From Sulfurimonas sp. (GTDB lineage: Bacteria > Campylobacterota > Campylobacteria > Campylobacterales > Sulfurimonadaceae): 64,000 nucleotides of DNA. The stretch is taken from NCBI GenBank assembly GCA_021648465.1, contig JAKISR010000004.1, positions 1 to 64,000 of the forward strand. The letters are read 5' to 3'. Every line of letters starts with the position of its first letter. Position 1 is the stretch's first letter. The position numbers and the translations under genes were made by a program. Under the pieces are notes generated by a model that had not been told where the DNA came from, ran no database searches, and saw only the letters and a program-made list of their open reading frames with translations. This document shows, one piece after another, positions 1 through 8,195 of the stretch.

Positions 1-2
1 TT

Positions 3-296
3 GTTAGTTTTATAGATGAATTAAGAAAGAAGTTTCCACATGTAGAGCTAAAGATTTTACTAAAAGATGCAACTCTTTTAAGACTCCGTCCAGTTTTAAT
101 GACAGCATTTACTACACTTTTTGGTATTTTACCACTACTATATGCAAGTGGAGTTGGGAGTGAGATACAATATCCACTTTCTGTTGTAATCATAGGTGGA
201 ATTATTAGCTCAACTTTACTAACTTTGTTGATACTTCCTTCTACTTATTTGTTATTTTATAAAAAAGAACATAGTAAAAAAGAAAGTGTGAATTAG
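3..296 (+). CDS. RND efflux pump (CusA/CzcA type), C-terminal end only
   Basis: This is the last 97 codons of a gene that begins before the window. The open frame starts at base 3 and reads through RLRPVLMTAFTTLFGILPL and two hydrophobic helices to a TAG at 296. The stretch LRPVLMT..T..G..PL followed by a glycine-rich helix is the signature of the last membrane segments of heavy-metal RND permeases (CusA/CzcA), which pump cations from periplasm or cytoplasm through a tripartite complex. The substrate cannot be told from this tail. A 9-bp hairpin follows the stop. Family assignment is fairly sure; metal specificity is inference. Confidence 0.8.
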   Translation, partial: VSFIDELRKKFPHVELKILLKDATLLRLRPVLMTAFTTLFGILPLLYASGVGSEIQYPLSVVIIGGIISSTLLTLLILPSTYLLFYKKEHSKKESVN

Positions 297-301
297 TACA
301 A

Positions 302-324
302 GAGGATAAGTATATCTTATCCTC
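302..324. terminator. Bidirectional hairpin terminator between convergent genes
   Basis: GAGGATAAG (302-310) and CTTATCCTC (316-324) form a perfect 9-bp stem with a TATAT loop. AAATTTT follows on the plus strand and there is an A/T-rich side on the other. It lies 6 bp past the RND pump stop and just past the stop of the opposing membrane-protein gene, so it can serve both. Confidence 0.75.
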
Positions 325-329
325 AAATT

Positions 330-773
330 TTAAATTAGAAACATCCATTTAGCAAGAATAACAATAAATAAACCTAAAACTAAAACTAATTTATGAAAAT
401 TATTTTGCATAAAAGCAGGTTTTTTACGACCTGTAAATTTTGTGAAAAGATTAAAAAGCACTCCTAAAACTATAATACTTGCTAGACCTACTTTTATCAT
501 AAAAAGTTGTTGTAAACCTGTATCAAAAAAACCAGCATCTGAGTTAACATATCTTGACATCATCATAATGCCAGTTAATACAATAACTAAAAGTGAAAGA
601 GGAAATATCTTAAAACTTTTTCCACCTAAAGTTTGGTTTATTTTTTTATCTATCTCAGCACCAAATTTATTTTTAAGTGTTGAAATAATTACAACATCGG
701 TAAAAACATAACCTAAAAACATAATTCCTAAAATCAGATGAATAATGTGTGCAAATGGGTAAACTACTTCCAT
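330..773 (-). CDS. Four-helix integral membrane protein, CopD-like
   Basis: A protein of 147 residues with four predicted membrane helices (about 7-27, 53-73, 91-111, 125-145). Histidines in the first helix (AHIIHLILG) and a HK pair before the last one resemble the CopD/haem-binding membrane families found in Campylobacterota. No soluble domain or catalytic motif is visible. It faces the RND efflux gene tail to tail and lies beside a membrane flavocytochrome, so a role in metal handling or membrane redox is possible but not shown. The ATG at 773 has the sequence AGGAGCT shortly upstream on its strand, a good ribosome binding site. Confidence 0.55.
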   Translation of the reverse strand: MEVVYPFAHIIHLILGIMFLGYVFTDVVIISTLKNKFGAEIDKKINQTLGGKSFKIFPLSLLVIVLTGIMMMSRYVNSDAGFFDTGLQQLFMIKVGLASIIVLGVLFNLFTKFTGRKKPAFMQNNFHKLVLVLGLFIVILAKWMFLI

Positions 774-992
774 ATTAAAGCTCCTATTAAAAATTATTGT
801 GATTATACATAAATAAGGTAAAATTTATCTTGTTTTTGACTCCGCCCAAATGTGATATGGTTACACTTATCCAGACACCCTTCTTTTGTTTTACATAAAT
901 AATGTTATTATTCTTTAAGAAGCAAAAAATCATAACTGATTCAGATATTACTTTTTTTGAAGTGAGTTTAACAAAGGCAGAAAGTAAATAAG

Positions 993-2333
993 ATGAGTAA
1001 AAATATTAGAAAAAAAAATATCATTGTATCTGTTGTTTTTTGGATATCTATATATTTGCTTATAGTTCTCGCACCGTTAATTGTTCTAAATACAGGAGAA
1101 CTTCCCAAAGGTTCTGGATTTTGGTGGGATTTTTCAATGGCGCTTGGCTTTTCTGGTATGGCTATGATGAGTGTTCAGTTTTTCCTTACAGCAAGATTTA
1201 AATATGCAACTGCCCCTTTTGGTATAGATATCATCTACTATTTTCATCGCTATCTAGCTATAGCAGCTTTTATATTTATCTCTTTGCATTATTTTATTAT
1301 TGTCATTGATAATAAAGAAGCACTTGGAGTTATAAATCCTTTTGAAGCATCATGGTATATGACGGCTGGTCGTATCAGCTTGTTCTTGTTTATGTTGCTT
1401 ATTTTATCTTCGCTTTTTCGTAAACAACTAAAAATTAAATATGAAATATGGCGCGTTCTTCATATACTTATGGCTGTTACTGCTTTTATCCTTGCATTAG
1501 TGCATATCAAAGGTGTAGGGTATTATATTAGTGGTCCTGAAAAACAATGGTTGTGGACAACATATACTCTATTCTTCGTTTTTCTTGTATTTTATATACG
1601 CCTTGTTAAACCTTGGATTATTAAAAGACATCCTTATAAAGTTATAGAAGTTACAAAAGAGCATGGACGCTCTTATACTATTGCACTGAAACCTGAGGGT
1701 CATGCGGGTATGAATTTTAAAGCAGGTCAGTTTGCATGGCTAACTCTAAAAGACTCTCCTTTTCACATAAAGGAACACCCTTTTTCTATTTCATCTTCTC
1801 CTAGTGATAAAAATAGAATTGAATTTACCATTAAAGAGCTTGGTGATTTTACCAAAACAATTAAAGATACCGTTATTGGTGATATTGCTTATTTAGATGG
1901 TCCATATGGGTCATTTAGTATAGATAATTACTCTGACGCTCATGGATTTGTTTTCGTTAGCGCTGGAGTAGGTGTAGCTCCTATTATGAGTATGTTGCGT
2001 AGTATGGTAGATAAAAAAGACAAAAGAGAAATTGTTTTTCTTAACATTAACAACAATTTGCAAAGTATTATTTTTCGAAATGAACTAGAGGAGATGCAAA
2101 ATCATCTTAACTTAAAACTTATCTATCTTTTAACTAAGGCTGATAACTCATGGCAAGGAGAGCGTGGTCATATTACAAAAGAGTTATTTCAAAGAATTCT
2201 TCCAGAAAATTTTACAAAATTGGAGTACTTTATTTGTGGACCAAAACCAGTTAGTGATATTGCACAAAAAGAACTTTATGGGTTGAAAGTGCCTTTAAGT
2301 AAGATTCATTTTGAACTTTTCGATATGGTATAA
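993..2333 (+). CDS. Ferric-reductase-like membrane flavocytochrome
   Basis: A protein of 446 residues with an N-terminal six-helix ferric reductase-like transmembrane region (about 10-210) and a C-terminal ferredoxin-NADP reductase module. Paired histidines in the helices (FHRY near 85, LHYF near 98, RVLH near 156, LVH near 170) are candidate ligands for two b haems. The module has an FAD motif HPFSISS, a nucleotide-binding GVGVAP loop and a CGPKP motif near the C-terminus, as in NADPH oxidase/ferric reductase families. It would carry electrons from NAD(P)H across the membrane to haem and an outside acceptor. A c-type cytochrome gene follows 13 bp downstream and may be the partner. The true acceptor is unknown. 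Confidence 0.8.
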   Translation: MSKNIRKKNIIVSVVFWISIYLLIVLAPLIVLNTGELPKGSGFWWDFSMALGFSGMAMMSVQFFLTARFKYATAPFGIDIIYYFHRYLAIAAFIFISLHYFIIVIDNKEALGVINPFEASWYMTAGRISLFLFMLLILSSLFRKQLKIKYEIWRVLHILMAVTAFILALVHIKGVGYYISGPEKQWLWTTYTLFFVFLVFYIRLVKPWIIKRHPYKVIEVTKEHGRSYTIALKPEGHAGMNFKAGQFAWLTLKDSPFHIKEHPFSISSSPSDKNRIEFTIKELGDFTKTIKDTVIGDIAYLDGPYGSFSIDNYSDAHGFVFVSAGVGVAPIMSMLRSMVDKKDKREIVFLNINNNLQSIIFRNELEEMQNHLNLKLIYLLTKADNSWQGERGHITKELFQRILPENFTKLEYFICGPKPVSDIAQKELYGLKVPLSKIHFELFDMV

Positions 2334-2346
2334 GGGGTAATATAAA

Positions 2347-2766
2347 ATGCGTGAACTAATTTCAAAACTTATTGTATTGTTAACTTCTATTCTTATTGTA
2401 ACTCTCTCTATTATCTTTGGATTTTCACAAAATCAAAATAAAAATAAAATTGATGAAAATAATAATATCTCTTCATTTCAAAAAGCAAAAACAATAGCTT
2501 TAGATTCTGCAAAAATTCAAAAAGGTAAAGAACTGTTTATAAAAAAAGGCTGTTTAAGATGCCATTCTATTGATAAACAAGGTAATTCAAGAAACCCTCT
2601 TGATGGTGTTGGTAAGAGTTACAATAAAGATATACTTGAAAAACTAATAGTTGGTGATGAATCAATAGAAGAAAATATACCAAAGCGAGTTTTCAAACAG
2701 CGGTACAAGCAACTTCCATCTAATGAACTTGAAGCGTTAGTTGAGTATATGAAGAGTTTGCGTTAA
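2347..2766 (+). CDS. Membrane-anchored or secreted monohaem cytochrome c
   Basis: A protein of 139 residues with an N-terminal hydrophobic segment (about 8-27) and one haem site CLRCH (residues 69-73). The cytochrome c fold appears to run from about 55 to the end (GKELFIKKGCLRCH, then LVEYMKSL). The helix shows no clear signal peptidase site, so the protein may stay anchored with the haem domain in the periplasm. It lies 13 bp after the flavocytochrome gene and is very probably co-transcribed, which suggests it exchanges electrons with that reductase. No clear terminator follows; instead there is the inverted-repeat element described next. Confidence 0.8.
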   Translation: MRELISKLIVLLTSILIVTLSIIFGFSQNQNKNKIDENNNISSFQKAKTIALDSAKIQKGKELFIKKGCLRCHSIDKQGNSRNPLDGVGKSYNKDILEKLIVGDESIEENIPKRVFKQRYKQLPSNELEALVEYMKSLR

Positions 2767-2780
2767 AAGTGATTTAATAT

Positions 2781-2940
2781 AAAATAGTGGTGTCCAAAAA
2801 ATGCCTAAAACTACGCTATAGTAATGTCTAAAAGGTTTTATTTACAATGAGCTATAAAAAAAACAAGCAAAAGATTAGAAATTCAAGGATATAAGTTCTT
2901 AAGTTGTAAGAAAAAATAATTATTTAGACACCACTATTTT
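2781..2940. mobile_element. Small inverted-repeat element, MITE-like or IS remnant
   Basis: AAAATAGTGGTGTC (2781-2794) is repeated inverted as GACACCACTATTTT (2927-2940). The match extends inward to 17 of 18 bases (CAAA against TTTA). The 160-bp unit has no open reading frame. A short ATG frame at about 2847 (reading MSYKKNKQK before a stop) could be the decayed start of a transposase. The right repeat supplies the TAG stop of the radical SAM gene. No target duplication can be recognised, and no second copy was seen in the window. The arms are too far apart for a simple terminator. Confidence 0.45.
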
Positions 2941-3875
2941 GCTTTAAATCTCCTTTTTCTTTTTTCATTAGAGTGCAAAATTAAAAACTCTAAATTACCA
3001 ACTATTTTTTTAACTACTTTTGAGCTTTTTATAAAAGCTTGAAGTCTTTCTTTAGTATCTTTATCAAAAAGTAAATTTATATCATCCATAGTAAGTGGTC
3101 TCTTATCTAGTGTATTTAATATCTCTTCATTTGTATAGCTTGAATTATTTGGTTCAGCATGAATTCTTGAAGATATATGAATAGGCAAAGAACTATCAAA
3201 CTGTAATGAAGCCTCATGTAATTCTTTATAGCTAATGCCACCCACTGAATAAGCAGGTGGTCTATCAATAGTTCCTAAATCAATTCTAGTAACATTTAGT
3301 TTTAAAAGAGTTTCATTTAGTTTTGCGATTTCCTTTTTTGTATCATTAATTTTATATACAAAAAGAATTTCTATATATAGCTTTCCTTTAAACATATTAC
3401 TAAATTCTATAACTTTATTAACTATATTTTCAATTTTTATGCTTTTATGTGGTCTATCTATTTTTTTAAATATATCCTCACTTATAGCATCAAGGGATAG
3501 TTTTACTTGGTCTAGTTTTAAAAGTGAATTAAAAACTCTTTCATCTACTAAAGTTGCACTATTTGTTAGGATTAGCGTTTGAGTTGTATTTTTAATTTTA
3601 TCAATTTCATCTATAAGTTTATCTAAGTGAGGATAGAGTGTTGGTTCCCCATTTGCAGTAAGAGTTATGACATCTATTTTATCATTTAAATAGGATTTTA
3701 ATTCATTTATAATGGTTTGAACTTCCACAGTATTTATTTGAGTATTCATAGTGGCACTAGGAGCTAATTCGCAGTAAAGGCAGTCGAAATTACATTGTTT
3801 TGAAGCTGGGGAGAGGTCAATACCCAAAGAAGAACCAAATCTTCTTGAGTTTACAGGACCAAAAATTGTTTGCAT
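2934..3875 (-). CDS. Radical SAM protein of COG0731 type
   Basis: A protein of 313 residues. Near the N-terminus is CNFDCLYC (C28, C32, C35), the CX3CX2C cluster that binds the 4Fe-4S of radical SAM enzymes, followed by TANGEPTLYP, the expected GGEP-type SAM-binding stretch. The family (COG0731, distantly related to wyosine synthase Tyw1) is widespread in Campylobacterota and has no firmly known substrate in bacteria. The C-terminal 100 residues look like a small regulatory or winged domain and end in a very basic tail (EKRKRRFKAK). The stop codon lies inside the neighbouring inverted repeat. The gene starts 13 bp after hemE ends and is likely in the same transcript. Confidence 0.8.
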   Translation of the reverse strand: MQTIFGPVNSRRFGSSLGIDLSPASKQCNFDCLYCELAPSATMNTQINTVEVQTIINELKSYLNDKIDVITLTANGEPTLYPHLDKLIDEIDKIKNTTQTLILTNSATLVDERVFNSLLKLDQVKLSLDAISEDIFKKIDRPHKSIKIENIVNKVIEFSNMFKGKLYIEILFVYKINDTKKEIAKLNETLLKLNVTRIDLGTIDRPPAYSVGGISYKELHEASLQFDSSLPIHISSRIHAEPNNSSYTNEEILNTLDKRPLTMDDINLLFDKDTKERLQAFIKSSKVVKKIVGNLEFLILHSNEKRKRRFKAK

Positions 3876-3888
3876 ATATATAAAGATT

Positions 3889-4935
3889 TTATTTTTTACT
3901 TACTCTTTGACACTCACTTACAAAGTGAATAGCATTTTCTACTGGCACATCAGGTAAGATTCCATGACCAAGGTTAAAGATATGTCTCTCTCCGCCCATA
4001 GTTGCATTGATATCCTCAACAGATTGAGTAATCATCTCCTTGGAGTATAGACGACATGGCTCCATATTTCCTTGAAGAACATATTTGTCTCCAAGTTTCT
4101 CTTTTGCTAGACTCATTGGAGTTGACCAATCAACACCAAAGACATCAAAGTTTCCATAAATTTTATCTAAAAATGCAGGGATGCCTTTAGGGAACATAAT
4201 TATAGGAATATGTGGGTATTTCTCTTTTAAGTACTCAGCAATTTCAACCATATATTTCCATGAAAATTCATCATAAAGATCGGGCTCAATTGCTGCTGCC
4301 CATGAGTCAAAAATCTGAACAACATCAATACCTGCTTGAATCTGTTTTTCCATATAAATCTTAACAACTTCAGTAACTTTTGCAAGAATTTTATGTAAAA
4401 GTTTAGGGTTTGAATACATCATTTTTTTACAAATATTGTAAGTTTTTGTACCTTCGCCTTCAATCATATAAGTAGCTAAAGTCCAAGGAGCGCCGGTAAA
4501 ACCGATAAGAGCTATATCATCACCTCTTTTATCTAACTGTTGCCTTAAAAGCTCAATAGTTTCATAAACATATGTAAGTTTACAAGCCGCTTCTTCACCA
4601 CCGATGAGTCTGTCTAAATCTTCTTGAGACTTAATAGGATCAGAAAATTTTGGACCCTCTCCTGTAAAAAAACCTAAATCCATACCCATCTCATCAGGGA
4701 TAACAAGGATATCACTAAATAAAATAGCAGCATCAACCCCAACAATATCCAATGGCTGTATAGTAACCTCTGCAGCTTTAGCAGGATTATGACAAAGGTT
4801 TAAAAAGTTACCAGCCTCAGCGCGAACTGCCATATACTCTGGAAGATATCTTCCAGCTTGTCTCATCATCCAAACTGGAGTGTACGGAGTCTCTTTACCA
4901 AAACATGCATCTACAAATATTTTACGATTTGACAT
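3889..4935 (-). CDS. hemE: Uroporphyrinogen III decarboxylase
   Basis: A protein of 348 residues, the usual length. The signature PVWMMRQAGRYLPEY lies near residues 21-35, and the second signature GFTGAPWTLATYMIEG lies in the middle. It decarboxylates the four acetate side chains of uroporphyrinogen III to give coproporphyrinogen III in the cytoplasm, a step in haem synthesis. That fits the many c-type cytochromes encoded nearby. The start ATG at 4935 has GAGGTACTAA just upstream on its strand. Confidence 0.97.
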   Translation of the reverse strand: MSNRKIFVDACFGKETPYTPVWMMRQAGRYLPEYMAVRAEAGNFLNLCHNPAKAAEVTIQPLDIVGVDAAILFSDILVIPDEMGMDLGFFTGEGPKFSDPIKSQEDLDRLIGGEEAACKLTYVYETIELLRQQLDKRGDDIALIGFTGAPWTLATYMIEGEGTKTYNICKKMMYSNPKLLHKILAKVTEVVKIYMEKQIQAGIDVVQIFDSWAAAIEPDLYDEFSWKYMVEIAEYLKEKYPHIPIIMFPKGIPAFLDKIYGNFDVFGVDWSTPMSLAKEKLGDKYVLQGNMEPCRLYSKEMITQSVEDINATMGGERHIFNLGHGILPDVPVENAIHFVSECQRVSKK

Positions 4936-5014
4936 TTAGTACCTCGCTGTATTGAATTTTAATTTTTATACTCAATTATTATCCTTTTTTAAATTCTAGT
5001 GTATTGTAATGACA

Positions 5015-5554
5015 TTACTTTATGTTATCTTTAAGTGGTTCTTTTTTTCCTACTTTTCCCAAAAAATATAGTCCAACAGAGATAGCTGTGATAGAAAGTG
5101 CAAAATAAAACATATCTAACGCAGAGTTGTAATCTGTATGACCCACTTTTTGAAAGAAGCCAACGACTAAAACCATCACAATTACTTTACTTATTTTATC
5201 TTTTAGCTGATCAAGAGAGTGGATAGCTAACAGTTGGTTGTCTCCACCACTATCGTCTTTAGCAGGATCTATATCTGATATAAAAAGCTCATATAGACCA
5301 AAAGAAAAAAGCAACATAACTACACCAATAAGATACAAATCAACCGCGCCAATAATTCCACCAACTACATCTTGATGAAATTTTTCAGGATGTGCCCCAG
5401 TTACATAAGTCGTTATAACATATTTTGCAGTTACAACTATATCAATACTTGCTACTGCAAATAAAATTACTGCGCCAATAAGACCAAACACAACAGCAAA
5501 AATTATTATAAATCTTGAACTCCAAAGAGCATTTTCAAACATTTTTTCTATCAT
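5015..5554 (-). CDS. YqhA family (UPF0114) inner-membrane protein
   Basis: A protein of 179 residues with predicted helices at about 15-38, 67-90, 118-137 and 145-165. The opening (FENALWSSRFIIIFAVVFGLIGA) and the YLIGVVMLLFSFGLYELFIS stretch are characteristic of the UPF0114/YqhA family, whose function is unknown. It follows asd with one base between stop and start and precedes hemE by 79 bp, so it is probably co-transcribed with asd. Family identity is clear; no role can be assigned. Confidence 0.85.
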   Translation of the reverse strand: MIEKMFENALWSSRFIIIFAVVFGLIGAVILFAVASIDIVVTAKYVITTYVTGAHPEKFHQDVVGGIIGAVDLYLIGVVMLLFSFGLYELFISDIDPAKDDSGGDNQLLAIHSLDQLKDKISKVIVMVLVVGFFQKVGHTDYNSALDMFYFALSITAISVGLYFLGKVGKKEPLKDNIK

Positions 5555-5555
5555 T

Positions 5556-6590
5556 TTATTTTTTTCCTTCCATTTCTACCCATTTTTGGGCAATTCTAAC
5601 AGCATTTGTAGCTGCTCCTACTCTTAAGTTGTCAGCAACTATAAACATATGAAGCATATTTTTTCTATAGTTATCATTTCTAATTCGACCAACAAAAGTT
5701 TCATTCATATCTACACAAATTGAGGGCATAGGGTAAAGTGCTTCTTCTGGTTTATCTAGTACAACTATGTTTGGAGCTTTACTTAAAATATCTCTAGCTT
5801 CATTTGCATCCACATCAGAGTCAAAAGTGAGTGTTACTGCTTCAGCATGACCACGAAGAGTTGGAACTCGTACACAGGTAGCACTGAGTTCTATCTTTTT
5901 ATGCATAATTTTAGTAGTTTCATTTGTCATTTTCATCTCTTCTTTAGTATATCCATTATCCATAAATACATCAATTTGAGGGATCACATTTAGAGCGATT
6001 TGTTGATTAAAAGCTTTATGCTCAGAGTTACTCAGTTTAAATGCAAAAAAGTCTTGCATTTGGTTTACTAACTCTTCCATTGCAATTTTTCCAGCTCCAG
6101 AAGTTGCTTGATAGGTACTTACATCAACTCTTAATAAGTTATATGCTTCATCAAGTGGTTTAAGTACTTGAACCATTTGAATAGTTGAACAATTTGGATT
6201 TGCAATAATTCCTCTCTCTCTCCATTTTGCTATGTCATATGGATTTACTTCTGGCACAACAAGAGGAATATTTTCATCCATTCTAAAGTGAGATGTGTTA
6301 TCAATTACTACAGCACCAGCTTCTACTGCAGCGGGTGCAAATTTTGCACTAACACTACTACCAGCACTAAAAAGAGCTATCTCTATTTCTTCATCAGCAA
6401 ATACATCATCAGTAAGTTCTTGTATAATTATTTCTTTAGAGTTAAATTTTATAATTGTTCCTGCACTTCTAGAACTTGCTAGAGGGATTAGTTTATTTAT
6501 TGGAAAATCAATCTCTTGTAAAATTATTAATATTTCTTCACCAACTGCTCCATTTGCTCCAACTATCGCTACATTATATTTTTTTGACAT
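5556..6590 (-). CDS. asd: Aspartate-semialdehyde dehydrogenase
   Basis: A protein of 344 residues. The N-terminal NADP-binding GANGAVGEE loop (11-19), the catalytic cysteine in NPNCSTIQMV and the substrate-binding histidine in RGHAEAV are all present. It reduces aspartyl phosphate to aspartate semialdehyde, the branch point to lysine, diaminopimelate, threonine and methionine. The thrB gene is elsewhere in the window (59.5 kb). It lies 12 bp after flgR; the same flgR-asd order is known from Campylobacter jejuni. Confidence 0.97.
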   Translation of the reverse strand: MSKKYNVAIVGANGAVGEEILIILQEIDFPINKLIPLASSRSAGTIIKFNSKEIIIQELTDDVFADEEIEIALFSAGSSVSAKFAPAAVEAGAVVIDNTSHFRMDENIPLVVPEVNPYDIAKWRERGIIANPNCSTIQMVQVLKPLDEAYNLLRVDVSTYQATSGAGKIAMEELVNQMQDFFAFKLSNSEHKAFNQQIALNVIPQIDVFMDNGYTKEEMKMTNETTKIMHKKIELSATCVRVPTLRGHAEAVTLTFDSDVDANEARDILSKAPNIVVLDKPEEALYPMPSICVDMNETFVGRIRNDNYRKNMLHMFIVADNLRVGAATNAVRIAQKWVEMEGKK

Positions 6591-6602
6591 GTTAACTCTT
6601 TT

Positions 6603-7751
6603 TTATTGTATTTTATTTTGTAAGTAGAGTTCTTCTACTAATATTTCTTGATTTTCACTTAATATTACAGCTCTCTCAACTACAGAAATAAGTTCTCTTA
6701 TATTTCCAGGCCAATCGTATGATAGAAGTAATTCTTTAGCATCATCGTTAAAAGTTTTAAGTTTAAAAGCATACTTATTACAGTTTATTTCCATCATCGC
6801 ATTAGCAATCTGTAAAATTTCATCTTTTCTATCTCTAAGAGGAGGAATATGCAAAGGGATAGTATTCAAACGATAGTATAAATCTTCTCTAAATTCTCCA
6901 TTTTTGATTTTCTCACTTAGGTTTGCATTTGTAGCAGATACTACACGAATATCTATTTTTATTGCTTTTGATGAACCAAGTCTTCTTACCTCTTTTTCTT
7001 GCAAAGCACGAAGAAGTTTTGCTTGAACACCATAAGGCATTTCTGCAATTTCATCTAAAAATAATGTTCCACCTTGAGCTAACTCAAATTGACCAGCTTT
7101 TGCCTCACTTGCATCTGTAAAAGCACCCTTTTCAAATCCAAAAAGCTCACTCTCTATTAGATTTTCAGGAATAGCTGCCATATTTATAGCAATAAAAGGT
7201 TTTTTCGCTCTTGGAGAGTTTTTATGAATATAAGAAGCAAACACTTCTTTACCAACACCACTTTCACCTAAAAGTAAAATACTTGCGTCAGTTTTGCATG
7301 CTTTATCAGCTATATTTAAAATTAACTCAAGTGCTTTAGATGTTCCTAAAAATCCATTAGATGATTTTTTATTTTTAATACTTGAAACAGTTTTTTGTAC
7401 TTTTTGAATTTTATCTTCACGTTTTATAGCATTTATAAGTGTATCAATATCAAAAGGTTTAAGCAAAAAATCTTTTACACCAAGGTGAATAGATTCTATT
7501 GCTCTTTGTAGAGTCGCATTTCCAGTCATAATAATTACTTCAAATTTTCCATTTAAAGTTTTTACAAATTCTATACCATCCATACCAGGCATATTAATAT
7601 CTGTAATAATTAAATTAAAACTATTGTCAAGATTTTTAAGGGCATCTTTTGCATTTTTAAATGTTTTAATCTCAAACTCTTTATAATCACTCATAGCGAT
7701 TTCAAGAGACTTTCTCATATTAATATCATCTTCAACTATTGCGATTTTCAA
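6603..7751 (-). CDS. flgR: Sigma-54 activator FlgR, without DNA-binding domain
   Basis: A protein of 382 residues: a receiver domain (1-120, acceptor aspartate in LIITDINMPGMDG near 52) joined to an AAA+ sigma-54 activation domain (about 133-365). Walker A is GESGVGKE, Walker B is GGTLFLDE, and the sigma-54 contact loop reads GAFTDA instead of the more common GAFTGA. The chain ends about 20 residues after the WPGNIREL motif, so the Fis-type helix-turn-helix of NtrC proteins is missing, as in Helicobacter pylori FlgR. With FlgS it turns on RpoN-dependent flagellar genes. The placement gyrA-flgP-flgQ-flgR-asd supports the name. Confidence 0.88.
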   Translation of the reverse strand: MKIAIVEDDINMRKSLEIAMSDYKEFEIKTFKNAKDALKNLDNSFNLIITDINMPGMDGIEFVKTLNGKFEVIIMTGNATLQRAIESIHLGVKDFLLKPFDIDTLINAIKREDKIQKVQKTVSSIKNKKSSNGFLGTSKALELILNIADKACKTDASILLLGESGVGKEVFASYIHKNSPRAKKPFIAINMAAIPENLIESELFGFEKGAFTDASEAKAGQFELAQGGTLFLDEIAEMPYGVQAKLLRALQEKEVRRLGSSKAIKIDIRVVSATNANLSEKIKNGEFREDLYYRLNTIPLHIPPLRDRKDEILQIANAMMEINCNKYAFKLKTFNDDAKELLLSYDWPGNIRELISVVERAVILSENQEILVEELYLQNKIQ

Positions 7752-7784
7752 ATTAACACCCTAAATTTTAGTGAGTTTTCACCC

Positions 7785-8195
7785 TTATTTTAAAGGTGCG
7801 ATTATAACAAAATTATCATTAATATCGACTTTGAAGCAGGTTGTTTTAAGAGTTAATATAGTAGTTGAAGTATTTTGTAAGTTTATGGTTTGCTCTTTAT
7901 GTTCTATGTGAAGACCGAGTTTATGGATATATTCTAGAAACTCTTCTTGATTTTGTGATATTAATTTATTAAGATTGCTATCACTTGTATTTTCTAGTAT
8001 TAGTTTATCTTGAGGCTTTCCATTACAACTTTTCATGGCATGAGAGATATCTAAAGATTCATTAAAAATAATAGCATCTTTAACTACATATCTGTAAGAG
8101 ATAAGGTATTCACTTGCATTTAGTGCAAGTGAAGTTAGAAAAATTATTGAGCAAAGTCTGAGTGTGAGATTATTATTTCCATCTCTACTTCGCAT
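7785..8195 (-). CDS. flgQ: FlgQ-like flagellar accessory protein
   Basis: A protein of 136 residues with an N-terminal signal peptide (hydrophobic core near 12-24, cleavage probably after LALNA). The rest is about 110 residues with two cysteines and no recognisable enzyme motif. The name rests on position: in Campylobacter jejuni flgP-flgQ-flgR-asd follow gyrA in exactly this order, and FlgQ is needed for stable FlgP and motility. The start overlaps the flgP end by 52 bp in another frame; no shorter standard start in this frame keeps the signal peptide, so the overlap seems real and suggests translational coupling. Sequence similarity to known FlgQ was not tested. Confidence 0.6.
   Translation of the reverse strand: MRSRDGNNNLTLRLCSIIFLTSLALNASEYLISYRYVVKDAIIFNESLDISHAMKSCNGKPQDKLILENTSDSNLNKLISQNQEEFLEYIHKLGLHIEHKEQTINLQNTSTTILTLKTTCFKVDINDNFVIIAPLK

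Noticed and set aside
2781..2940. Inverted repeat as a shared terminator for the convergent genes
   Set aside because: The arms are separated by more than 120 bases, so a simple terminator is unlikely; an element end is the better reading.
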